This document shows positions 9,865-20,279 of a DNA stretch of 42,361 nt, in pieces; the stretch's first letter is position 1; every line of letters begins with the position of its first letter. The notes under the pieces were generated by a model. It made no database searches. It was not told where the DNA came from and worked only from the letters and a program-made list of their open reading frames with translations. The stretch is taken from contig BFEA01000529.1 of assembly GCA_003427395.1 (NCBI GenBank), positions 391,668-434,028 on the forward strand, given 5' to 3'. Source of the DNA: Chara braunii. Lineage: Eukaryota > Streptophyta > Charophyceae > Charales > Characeae. The position numbers were made by a program, and so were the translations under genes.

Positions 9865-10237
9865 TACGACTTAATTCCTACTGGCTCCGCACACTCAACC
9901 TAAAAGGCTTTAGCCCTGGTGATCTTTCTGTTTGTTAAGGGTTTCACCCGAACTTTTATTGAATGGCCATTTAGCAAAGGTACTGAGTTTTTTAATTGAG
10001 GTTGGTTGGCTGGAGGTTGGGGTTTGCATGGCTAAAGCGAGGGGTATGAGTATAGGAACTCGTTGGAGTTGACTCCGCGTAGTGCGTGGACTCTTGTCTG
10101 ACTTTTGATGTGGCTGCAGGTATGTTCAAAGACTTGGGGTTTTGATTGGGCTGCCCCGCGATCGCATATATATATGTATGGCTAGGAGGAAACCCACTAT
10201 GACTGTGAGAAGTGATCGTCACATAATTATTTCCCCT

Positions 10238-10242
<5 letters not shown>

Positions 10243-10315
<73 letters not shown>
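10243..10315. repeat. (AT)n microsatellite
   Basis: 73 bp of uninterrupted AT dinucleotide, just past the point where homology among H copies is lost. Confidence 0.98.
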
Positions 10316-10316
<1 letters not shown>

Positions 10317-10549
10317 GTGTCAGTGCATGTGTACCTACGTATGGAGCTAGCGTGGCCTAAAGTGCCCGCGTACTAAGGGTCAGTCGAAGGTTGGGGTGAA
10401 TAGAAGGGAGGGGATATCCCTCGCCAATTCCTGTTTATTTTCCTTGTTGCGATTCATCTTGGTGGAACGATAAAGTTTCGGGCTAGGGGTCAGCGTGTCA
10501 CTGGTGATGCGCCAGACAACTCATCACCGCTCCAAGCTCCCTCCTGCCC
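10316..10549. other. Sequence between (AT)n and the 5' LTR
   Basis: No gene recognised. A TGTCAC at 10496 could be the true LTR start, since retroviral-type LTRs begin TG, but the 3' LTR does not show it clearly. Confidence 0.35.
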
Positions 10550-11533
10550 TAGGGACCGTCTTGCCCCACACCCGTTGGGACACCTCAGGGTGCAAAAGAC
10601 GGAAAGACCCTCAGGCCGGTTTTGCACGCGCTAAAGGGTTACCCCCATTGGCTCACGCTTCAACCCACGCCTGAGCGTCAAAAGATGACCCTTTGGCTCA
10701 GAGTAGGCTGTTTGGGTGTGGGCACTATATAATGCGCCGTCATCGCGGTTATTCGCGTAGAATTGCATAGCGAGATAGTATGTGTAAGTCCAGCGCCCTC
10801 GCGATCTTAAACTAGGCTCGCGCGCGGCACTCGTCGCATCCTGCACTAAAAGAGTTATGGGTCAGGCGGCGAGACCACGAGTGCGTCACGGCCAGTAAAC
10901 TTGTGGTCTCGGTAACGTGAAGCGGCACGTGGGCAGAGGACTAGTCCCGGTTAGACTTTGGGACTCCGTGTACGGGCCTCATTATCCCGGACGCCGGGTA
11001 GCCTATGGGTAGGATACCGGACCTCCTCTACGCGCGCATCGTTTGGGTTTATCCACCCCCTTTCTATTTTAGGAGGGCCATCAGCTAATGGGGGTTGGAG
11101 TGAGTTTCCTTTTTGCGTTTTCATGGTTGGACGTTATAGTCCGTGGCGGCCGTCAAAGTCAAACCCCTTGATGTTCGACCGCCACGACAGCCTAAAGTTG
11201 TCTACTCAACCCCTCTGCACAGGGTGTTGAAGAGGGTGTAGTCTTCGACCGCGCATGGAGGTCGTCCAGCGCCGAGAGACTAACCTTCAAGGCGCGTATC
11301 AACCGACACTTGAGTGTCGAATGCGACCCTTGCGATTAACGGGGACCGCGTGAGTATGGGTACCATATAGTACGCCATCAGTGTGACTGCTTGCGAACGC
11401 TTGCATTGGGAGTCGATATGAGTTAGCCCTGTTTCCGCGCGGTTTTATACTGAGACTCGCACGTGACGCCTATCCGATTTCCGCGTCGGGAGGTTATGGG
11501 TTGGTTACCGAGGGGCTAGGAGCGTTGTCACGT
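10550..11533 (+). repeat. 5' LTR of G, first part
   Basis: Matches 27563-28548 almost throughout, including the CCCCACACCCGTTGGGACAC block, TGGTTGGACGTTATAGTCCG and GGGGCTAGGAGCGTTGTC. It stops at ACGT (11530-11533), exactly where the nested H begins. The missing continuation is found at 19359. Confidence 0.9.
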
Positions 11534-12546
11534 TGTCGAGCGCATCAGTCCGGCACCGCACGTGGCAGCGCGGGACCCTCTTGGCCGCGTCACGCAGGAG
11601 TTGGACCAACCTCGATACGAACGCGCAATTGGAGCTTCCTTAGGCCACTCCGGCCGAGTGCGCCAGCCATACCTCTTGCGAACCCCTACGACAGGATACG
11701 CGAGGAACAACTTACCTCCACCTTACGGTAGCTGTCACCTCCCTTCGGTGGGCGTATCCTCGTCGAGCTACCAGTCCACAATACGAAAGCTACTCGGTTG
11801 CAATCACAGAGGTGGACCAGCCGAGGGCGTTTCTCGTTCGTTGTAGCATAGGGNGNANGNGCGGTAATACGCCTATCGGACCCGCACGCGAACCGACATC
11901 TTGGGGGGCTGAGGTCCCAAGCGCGACTCGTCGTCGGTCGACTAGGACGCATCCCACACACCACGCGCACACCACTTTACGAACACAAAAATATAAAATA
12001 CACATACACACACATACGAAACGACACAACACAAACAACGCGACAACGCTCCTATCCCCTCAGAGCCAACCCATAACTTCCCGATGCGAAAATCGGACAG
12101 GCGTCACACGCGAGACTTAGTATAAAACCGCGCGGACGCGGGGCCTACTCATATCGACTCGCAATGCAGGCGTACGCAAGCAGTCACAACGATGGCATAC
12201 CATGTAGTACCCATAATCGTGCGGCCCTCGTTAATCTCGAGGGTCGCATTCGACACTCAAGTGTCGGCTGACACCCGCTTTGAGGGTTAATCTCTCGATG
12301 CTGGACAACCGCCATGCGCGTTTGAAGACCACACACCCTCTTCTGCACTCTGTGCACAGTGGGTGGTACACAGGTCCATACCTGTGGTGGCAGTCGCCTC
12401 TTACTGCCCTGGAGACGAGTCTCACTCCGGGCCTGGGTGAAAGTCAATGGGTTTGACTTTGACGACTGCCACGGACTACAACGTCCAACCATACAAACTC
12501 TAAAAAGCAAGGGTGAAAAGGGAACCTCCCTTCCCTCTTGAGACAT
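11534..12546 (-). repeat. LTR-like 3' end of nested H
   Basis: The reverse complement runs from a poorly matched AGGGAGGTTCCC block through TGGTTGGACGTTGTAGTCCG to GATGCGCTCGACA. It follows the G LTR from about 28100 to 29043, with more differences than the two G LTRs show between themselves. Ambiguous bases occur near 11854-11860. Confidence 0.85.
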
Positions 12547-12749
12547 AATCCAATTAACCTTTATTCACACTCACAGTAGGCCTCTCAAATACTCAGGACA
12601 CTTATAAATACATAAGGGTTGATTATATAGGACTACAGTCATTTCGTCAAAACGGACATATTATCTTTTTTGAACGAAATCAAAACTGACTTTTTTTGCG
12701 AAAATCTGGTCAGAATTTTTTGCTCCTGGGGATCCGGCGTTCCCAAAAC
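12547..12749 (-). other. H interior next to the gap
   Basis: AT-rich sequence between the LTR-like end and the gap. No counterpart was found in H-left or H-third and no gene was recognised. Confidence 0.4.
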
Positions 12750-13224
12750 NNNNNNNNNNNNNNNNNNNNNNNNNNNNNNNNNNNNNNNNNNNNNNNNNNN
12801 NNNNNNNNNNNNNNNNNNNNNNNNNNNNNNNNNNNNNNNNNNNNNNNNNNNNNNNNNNNNNNNNNNNNNNNNNNNNNNNNNNNNNNNNNNNNNNNNNNNN
12901 NNNNNNNNNNNNNNNNNNNNNNNNNNNNNNNNNNNNNNNNNNNNNNNNNNNNNNNNNNNNNNNNNNNNNNNNNNNNNNNNNNNNNNNNNNNNNNNNNNNN
13001 NNNNNNNNNNNNNNNNNNNNNNNNNNNNNNNNNNNNNNNNNNNNNNNNNNNNNNNNNNNNNNNNNNNNNNNNNNNNNNNNNNNNNNNNNNNNNNNNNNNN
13101 NNNNNNNNNNNNNNNNNNNNNNNNNNNNNNNNNNNNNNNNNNNNNNNNNNNNNNNNNNNNNNNNNNNNNNNNNNNNNNNNNNNNNNNNNNNNNNNNNNNN
13201 NNNNNNNNNNNNNNNNNNNNNNNN
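12750..13224. other. Assembly gap (475 N)
   Basis: Run of N. Any open frame spanning it is an artefact. Confidence 1.
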
Positions 13225-13391
13225 CCCCTCGCTTTAGCCATACAAGCTTCACTCGTGCAACTCTTAAATAAATACTCAGTACTTTTGTTGGATGACCATT
13301 CAATAAAGTCCGGGTAAAAACACAACAAAACAATTCAAATCTCAAGGCTAAAGCCTTTAGGTTGAGTGACAGGATTGAATTGGAGTTGAAT

Positions 13392-13457
13392 CGTAAACCG
13401 ACGAATCGGCAACCAACCTGTTATCAATGATAACAGAAGATGATCCTTGCAGGATCA
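13392..13457 (-). other. Palindrome cluster (nested H)
   Basis: CTGTTATCA-A-TGATAACAG (13418-13436) and GATCCT-TGC-AGGATC (13442-13456) are both perfect. Arms match H-left while the loop bases differ. Confidence 0.9.
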
Positions 13458-13714
13458 AGCTGAACTAGTCAAAGTCCTGAATCGAGTGTCTAAGAAAGGC
13501 GTGTACCATAAGACAGGTCAATGCCCAAGCTAACACATCAGCATGTGGGGGATAAACCTCCATAGCACATTTTCACTCAAAGCTACCTGCCAACTAAGTT
13601 CAAGCCTACCTCTAATCCAGTGCCCAAAGCAAAGGTAGACTAGTGGCAGAATCTCCCTTATTTAGGGTGGATCGCCAGAATCGCCACCTGTCAAAATATA
13701 ATCGAACTCTTCTA

Positions 13715-14005
13715 AATCAAGAAAATTTCGGCAGCGCTTCCCGTAGGAAAAGTGTCTTTTCAGAATTTATATCAGTCCAAATACGAAACCAAAAATAGTC
13801 TTTGACTTTCCAAAGTCCAATTTTGTCTAACTCCCTGAATTAGCAAAACTTTGGGCAACACTCCCTTTAGAAAATGAGACTTTCCAAATTTTTACTAAGT
13901 CATATATAAACTTTAGACAAGTTGAACTTTGACAAGTCAAAATTTGACCTACTCCTTGGATTTGCAAAAATTTCGGCAGCGCTTCCCGTAGAGAAAGTAG
14001 CTTAC
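13715..14005 (-). repeat. Alternating 123-bp repeat (nested H, 3 units)
   Basis: Reverse-complement cores GGCAGCGCTTCCCGTAG (near 13730 and 13975) flank GGGCAACACTCCCTTTAG (near 13852), with a spacing of about 122 bp, as in H-left. Confidence 0.85.
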
Positions 14006-14311
14006 CAAAATTAAAACAGAGCCAAGTATAATAAAAGATCCCAGAAAATGCGAAAATTGATCTAAGCAAAAAAAACTTAGCTCAGAAAATGCAGGAATTG
14101 CAACTAACTCCTATCGCTCTAGCACGTGGCGAGCAACTAAAGCAAATACCTGTCAAACTGAAACTCACACCAAGTAGTAGCCTCACTCAGTCCCATGCAG
14201 GCCGATGCACAAAAGTGAGTACTCTCACCACCCCAAGTCAAACTTAGCAAACAATAATTCGTAATCGCTCGATGCTTTATTCCCTTGTACCCAACTTACA
14301 TAGGGCAGAAA

Positions 14312-15134
14312 GTCAAGCCCCCCAATCTTATGGAACCTGCTTGACTCAACCATTGAGTATACACGAACAGGTTGTACAACTACTTCTCTCTTCTTTTTGG
14401 GGCGTATGACTAAGCCGTTCATCTTAGAACAAGGCTCAGCCGCCCTGAACTGTTTAATATCCAAATTATATATACCTCTCTTAGCTTGGTGTTCAAAAGT
14501 TGGGCATAGGACTGAGCCGTTCATCTTAGAACAAGGCCTAGCCTACTCAGGGTTACCTTTAATTATACTCTTAGTTATACTCTCTTCATTCCATGATAAG
14601 CTATAGCCAGACCGTCCAATCTTATGGAACCCATGCTTGGCTAGCCTGTTCATAAATGGAATGATATAAAATATAGCCAAAGTTTAACCTTTTGGGTTCC
14701 AACATGTGTGAGGCCTTGAGCCAGACCGCCCGATCTTATGGAACACATCTGGTCCTTTGCCAGATTCGTTTCTCTCTGATCCACTGTGTGCGGCATGAGT
14801 CCAAGGCCGTCCAATCTTATGAACATGCCCTGCCCTCAGCGGGAATTACTCCCTCAGAATGAAACAGGAAGGGGTTGAGCCGTCCAATCTTATAGACTTG
14901 CTCAGGCCTCCTCGATCAAAAACAAAAGAAACAGAACAAACCCCAATCAAACATGACAACCAAACCCTCCAATCTTATGGTACAGGTTTGACCCCTGAAA
15001 AGTCAGCCACAGTCAAACCCTCACAATTCAGAGCAATCAGACCGTCCAATCTCATGGAACTGGTCTGACTCTCCATGCAATTCACAAATAAACACAGCGG
15101 TCAGGCCGTCCAATCTTACGGAACTGGTCTGACC
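14312..15134 (-). other. Array of ten TAAGAT-loop hairpins (nested H)
   Basis: The same ten hairpins as H-left in mirrored order; the loop reads ATCTTA on the plus strand. Several stems carry compensating differences. GTCAAGC/GCTTGAC (14312-14318 with 14339-14345) is fully paired where H-left has a G-U. TGAGC/GCTCA near 14875-14905 is intact where H-left has a mismatch. Others have gained mismatches, for example an A-C in the unit ending at 15134. Confidence 0.85.
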
Positions 15135-16899
15135 CCATAGGACCCTGCCAACCTCAAGCAAAATTACCTTTCACCCACCCTTCCCCCAGATGCACCCCTT
15201 TTTCTGAACAAGTCTGCCTTCAGTCAGTCAAAAAAAACCGAAATTGAGTTTTCTCACGCATTCCTTTATTTAATTTGAGTCGTATCCTGCCAGCCAAACA
15301 AAAATCAGGGTAGGGGCGCACACAGTATGCTCAGTCAAACATAGCAAGGCGTACAGGTAGGGGTTATACCAGGGTATATAGAGGGAAAACAACGGTTACC
15401 TTTCAATTCTCTGCCTCCAGAGCCTCGCCTAGGCTTCGGCAGAGCTCCCGCAATCGGTGGGGCGAACCTCCCACAGAGGCCTTGGCGCGGATTACGGGTT
15501 GCAATCCCGCCTGCCGCCTTCCTCTCAGAACCTGGACTAGACTTAGAGTAAGAAGGGCAGAAGGTAGATAGTTCTGAGACTCTCAGATCCAAGGATGGTG
15601 CACTCAGACTCGCACGAGAGGGCCTTGATTTTCTCGATTCGCCTGAGGGCCCCGCAATGATGGCCAAACATCAACAGCTTGGTCGACCTGAAACCAGGCT
15701 GTCAAAGTCAACCCTCTGACGACCCCTTAATTGGCAGCAATAACCTCCCCTCTCTCAAGCCCTCTGAGGTACCCAGCAATCAGCAACAGTCCGCCTACAG
15801 TCAAACGCAACAGCACTTCCTCACAACTCCCTTCTCAGCAACAACCAGCCAGCTAACTTTAATCCCCTGCGCCAGTGCCGAGCACGGTAGTAGGAGCGTA
15901 CAAATAGAGAGATCAGCGCCACAACAAATAAATCTATGGCTCGCTCTCAGCGAGCACCGTGCGCATAACAGCAGTCGCACGCCAGCCAGCAGGCAGGACT
16001 GTATTCCAAGGTCCCGCCCGCCCCTCGCCCCCTTGCCTTCCCGGTGCCACAAACGGATCGTACATCGGCCGTCAGGGGAGTACGCCTCCTTCTGAGTTCG
16101 CAGGCTAATCCCGTAGCCAGCTGCCTTTTTGCCTCCGAACGGTGGTTAAAGCGACTCAGCAATCCACAAATAAGGCTTCAACCACATCCCCCACTTCCTG
16201 TTGTTTCGACTGTTGACCAATCTCCCAGCCCCGGGGCTATTCCCTCACTGCTCTCTTCGCCCGGGCGGAGGGCCCACCGGCCAACGGTGCACTCATGTTT
16301 TACGGCCCTTCCACTACCTCCTCGTTCTCTTTCCCCTTGCTACTCTTCCTTACTCCTCCACAGTCCCGGAGCCATGACCTTGGGCAGAATCCGACGTCAC
16401 CTGTTCAGAAGCACGCTCCCCTCCCCTATTCTCTCTTTCTTATGGTCTCCTTCTCCCTCTCTCTATACGAGCCCTAGCGGTCAACCACCCAGCCCTACTC
16501 TCGGCCATGTTCCGCCCCCAGTGAACCCAGGAGTAAGGTGCTAACACGGAATGACCGGGGTGACGAAAGAGCACTATCCTGGACGATTGTGTGAGGACGA
16601 CGGACAGCCTTCCTTCCGTGCCCATAAAGGGAAGGGGGAGACGTGCGAAGCAAAAAAATCAGAAAAGGACGAAACGATAACGAAGCACCCAAAAATGTAT
16701 CTTCCGCGAGAAAACGGAAGGATTCATCGTTGCACTGCTCCTCCCTGTGCGCAGCCCCTACACACCTCGACACCGAGTTTGCTACTCTCCTTCGAACCTG
16801 CTTTCACCAATAGGCTAAGCAGGACCGAGCGAAAACTTCCAAGCGAAACCGGGCAGGTACGTGCCCCCTTTTCCCTGCGCCTAGCCCCCTTTTTCGTCC

Positions 16900-17580
16900 A
16901 GATTCACTTCCTACTCTAACTCCAAATCTAATAACTTTCCTCCAAATCCATCCCCACTACTCACTTCGCCCTACCTATAACCCATATCTACTACTACCAA
17001 TATAACGCATAAAAATTGAATGAATCTTTCGTAAGAGTGCGACCAGGTACACAGTCTGATTTCACATCCGTTTCTGGGCGCAGCCTGGGATACTAACCGC
17101 GGTGGAACTAACATCCCACAGCAAAAACTAACGTTGCCATCCTCTTCGCGCTGCCCCAAAACCCCGAGTTTGCGTCTTCCCCCACCTGTTTCCGTCAAGA
17201 AACGGGGGAGTTACTCCCCTTTTCGCTCACCACTCCGCCATATCCCGATACCTCCGCGCAGTGTCCTTTTCATCTAACTCTCACTCTACTTAACTAACTC
17301 CAAAACTAACTTCACTAATAGACTCGCCCGGGGCTAAACCCTCCAGATCGAGCCTCCCTACATCAAGAACGGCCGAGAACCGGCCGTATACACTAACTTT
17401 CTCTCCCGCTCACTTCTTCACCCGCCATCTCTCAGCGCACTGTATTTCTCTACTAACTCGCATCTTACTCACCGATTTCTAAAACTAACTTCATGATCTA
17501 ACTCGCAAACACCTAAAACCCCCACCCACCACCTTTTCGCTCTCGATTCTGTTACGAATCGAGCAAGCTGCGGCCATCTG
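16900..17580 (-). other. Hairpin-rich segment of nested H
   Basis: Perfect stems include GTTTC/GAAAC (17188-17192 with 17199-17203), whose minus-strand loop reads CTTGACGG, ACGGCCG/CGGCCGT (17369-17375 with 17381-17387) and CTCGATTC/GAATCGAG (17542-17549 with 17556-17563). A related segment of H-third (30160-30720) has hairpins at like positions with different stems. Confidence 0.7.
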
Positions 17581-18491
17581 GCTGCGCCCAACCCATCGCC
17601 CCGCCATTGCCATTTCTCCATGCGCCGAATGCACCCGGCGCGAATTCGTGCCCGGGTTCACTCCGCCCCGTTTCTCCCACCTGGTGTCGCGTCCGGCCCT
17701 TCGCTTTCCCCTGTTGGTGCTACCGGCTCCCCTCGCCTGCAGCCACCTGCCTGCTTCCGCCGGTCCGTCCCTCCGCCTCACTCACCGTGCTCCGCTTCGT
17801 TTCGCTCCGTCTGCCACCATCAGCGCTTTCTTCTTCCCGGATGAACCTAGCAGGGACTACGTCTAGCTTCGCCCATCCGTTTAGTGCACTCCGTCCCTTC
17901 CCACTCGTCGTTTTCCCTCTCCCGCAGTTCCCGACGGCACCCCGCTCCCACAGCCTTAGCGCCCCTATGCTCTGCTACCTCGACACTCCCGCCTTTGCTC
18001 TCACAGCGCCCGCCTCCCCGCTGCGCTATCGTCCGCCTTGACAGTCAGTCGTTCTGAGGGGGACTTCGGCGGCAACCAACTACTAGACGGTTCGACTAGT
18101 CTTTCGCCCCTATACCCAAGTCCGACGAACGATTTGCACGTCAGTATCGGTGCGCGCCTCCACCAGAGCTTCCTCTGACCCTCGCTCTACAGCCCCAGCT
18201 ACCCTGCGGCTGCCCAGCCGGACCCCCGCCGCCCACTCTCATCCCCGCCTGAACCTGGCGGGGCCCCCGACTGGGTTCTCCTCCCTCTCTGCGCGGCCCC
18301 CACCCGCCTGGCTCCGGGGCCACGCAAGTCTTTTCTGTATGGTTCCAATTTTAACAGATGTCCCGAAGGACTTAACCACGGCTGACCCCCCGCGGTACCA
18401 CCCCACCCGTGACCTTTCAAAATCTGGGCAGCCAGCCACGGCACCGCGCCCTGGACCAAAGCAGGACCGTGAGTAATAAATAAAAAATAGC

Positions 18492-18607
18492 ACTAATAAT
18501 AATAATGAAGAATGGCAAGTATAAAATAAAGTAGCATAAAAATAAATCCACTAATAATAATAATGAAGAAAGGCAAGTATAAAATAAAGTAGCATAAAAA
18601 TAAATCC
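18492..18607. repeat. 58-bp tandem duplication in nested H
   Basis: Units 18492-18549 and 18550-18607 are almost identical, each starting ACTAATAATAATAATGAAG. H-left has no such duplication at the corresponding site near 5290. Confidence 0.95.
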
Positions 18608-19358
18608 TTAAACAGGGTGCGGGGGTAAAGTCCCATCGGTCCCATGGACCGGCCCCGTCGCCGCGCTGGCTCAACAAAACCAGAGGGGGATAGCCCAATA
18701 GGGCCCTCAACCCCTCAGTTTCCTCCATAACACCTTGCTGCTGCTACGCTGACGCCCGCTGGCCTCAATCCCTATACCTTCCCCACAATAGTCCAATACC
18801 ATAACCAATAGGGCTAAGCCCAAGCCTAAGACAAATGGGCGCGGACCCCAATATGAAGTGGTGCCGCTCGGTGCCTAGGCCTGGGAAGAACAGCCTACGC
18901 CCCTTTCCTGTCTACAACCAACGTGTCGTCGCTAGGCACCCTCGCCGGCCTACCCGGACCGCGCCGTGGCTGCCCCGCACGCCATCCTATACGCCCCATT
19001 TACCGCACAGGGTCGCACCGTCGCTGTCGATGCCGTCGTCCTCGCACGCGCGCTCGCCTCGATCAAACGTACCAAACAAAGGAAAATATCCTTACTTCCT
19101 GCTTAAAAAAAATGATAATAATATCATTAGACAAAACGACCGATGTTCGCGCCGACTTTATGATCAACAACAGAAAAGGAATCACGCGCGCCTTAAACCT
19201 GCGCGCCCACGCACTCTCTATTATAGTCAACCATACAGTCAACATAGACCACAGACGCAGTCACGCCTAGCGCAGTATACTTAGACCTTAAACCAAGCTA
19301 TTTTCCGTCACCTGCGAAAACCAGGGCGGATACCATTGTAAGGGTATTCGCGCCGACA

Positions 19359-19865
19359 ACGTGTTTGTGTTGTGTCGTTTTCGTGTGTGTGTGTGTTTTA
19401 TTTTTGTGTCGTAAAGTAAGTGTGCGCGTGGTGTGTGGAATGCGTCCTAGTCGACCGACGTCGAGCCGCGCTTGGGACTTCAGCCCCCCAAGATGTCGGC
19501 TCGTGTGCGGGCCCGACAGGCGTAGTACCGCGCGTACCCCCTATGCTACAGCGAACAAGAAACGCCCTCAGCTGGTCCACCTCTGCGATTGCAACCGAGT
19601 AGCTTTCGTACTGTGGACTGGTAGCACGGCGGGGATAGGCCCACCGAAGGGAGGTGACAGCTTTCGTAAGGTGGAGGTAAGTTGTGCCTCGTGTAGGCCC
19701 TATCCTGTTGTAGGGGCTCGTGAGAGGTATGGCTGACGCACTCGGCTGGAGCGGCCCAAGGAAGCTCCATTTGTGTGTTCGCGACAAGGTTGGTCCAACT
19801 CCTGCGTGACGCGACCGAGAGGGTCCCGCACTGCCACGTGCGGTGCCGGACCGATGCGCTCGACA
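19359..19865 (+). repeat. 5' LTR of G, second part
   Basis: Continues the LTR interrupted at 11533, starting with the duplicated ACGT. It matches 28545-29043 and ends ...CTCGACA at 19865, with the CA expected of an LTR end, two bases before the PBS. Confidence 0.92.
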
Positions 19866-19867
19866 GG

Positions 19868-19886
19868 TGGCGCCGTTGTCGGGGAT
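19868..19886 (+). promoter_or_regulatory. Primer-binding site, tRNA-Asp type
   Basis: TGGCGCCGTTGTCGGGGAT is complementary to the 3' end of plant tRNA-Asp as I recall it, with one mismatch (T for C). It begins 2 nt after the LTR, the standard place for priming minus-strand cDNA synthesis. Confidence 0.88.
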
Positions 19887-20279
19887 AACGGAAGCCTACC
19901 GTTGTCCCTGGTGGAACGACATCCGGGTAATATGAGAATGAGAGAGGACTAGGCACGTGAGCAAATAAGAGAAGAACTACGAGATGGGTCGTATGGTAGT
20001 CTATATGGCTGTGTGGGTATGAAGGTTGATCTGATTGGTGGTTTGGTTGGTGGCATGAACGAGGTGAGTGTGTAAGCGAATTCTGTGATGAGAATGGGTC
20101 CTGCTTAGGTGAACCCAAGGGAAGTAGGAAGTAGAGAGAGAGGTGTCTGTCAGGTCCTGAGCGTTGGGTGCTTAGAGGGTCGGTCCGACAGGATCGTGAA
20201 GGGATGGACTGCTGGGTGGAAGCTTTCGTCCTATCGCTTCTTATAACAGGGTGATTGAAGGCGAAGGCAGTTAATCAAA
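19887..20279 (+). other. Untranslated leader of G
   Basis: Sequence between PBS and the gag start. No ORF. It would include any packaging or dimerisation signal, but none is recognisable. Confidence 0.6.

Larger units (their letters stand above)
4700..10230 (+). mobile_element. Element H, left copy (hairpin-rich, non-coding, 3' truncated)
   Basis: One of three copies of a long repeat in the window. It starts TGTCGGTGCGAATACCC with the palindrome ATACCCTTACAAGGGTAT. Homology to the inverted copy is traceable through GAGGGGGATAG-type sequence near 5260, the GGGGCCCTCAGGCG block near 7615, the hairpin array, the 123-bp repeats, the palindromes and GGCTAAAGCGAGGG near 10040. The open frames in the GC-rich first half are not conserved between copies and match no family I know. 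The 3' LTR-like end seen in the other copies is missing, so this copy is truncated near the (AT)n tract. Confidence 0.75.
11534..19358 (-). mobile_element. Element H, nested copy with complete ends
   Basis: The insertion splits the 5' LTR of G. Read on the minus strand it begins TGTCGGCGCGAATACCC at 19358 and ends GCGCTCGACA at 11534. The LTR bases ACGT are present on both sides (11530-11533 and 19359-19362) but once in the intact 3' LTR, so this is a 4-bp target-site duplication. Length is 7,825 bp including a 475-bp gap. It carries the hairpin array, 123-bp repeats and palindromes in reverse order relative to H-left, and ends with about 1 kb similar to the LTR of G. No gag, pol or PBS is visible. 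Confidence 0.85.

Noticed and set aside
12639-13345. Open frames of about 200 codons across the gap
   Set aside because: They consist mainly of N and are artefacts.
4700-19358. One giant transposon with 5-6 kb terminal inverted repeats
   Set aside because: The inverted arms are two independent H copies. The right one is a separate insertion with its own ends and target duplication inside an LTR, and the left one lies outside G.
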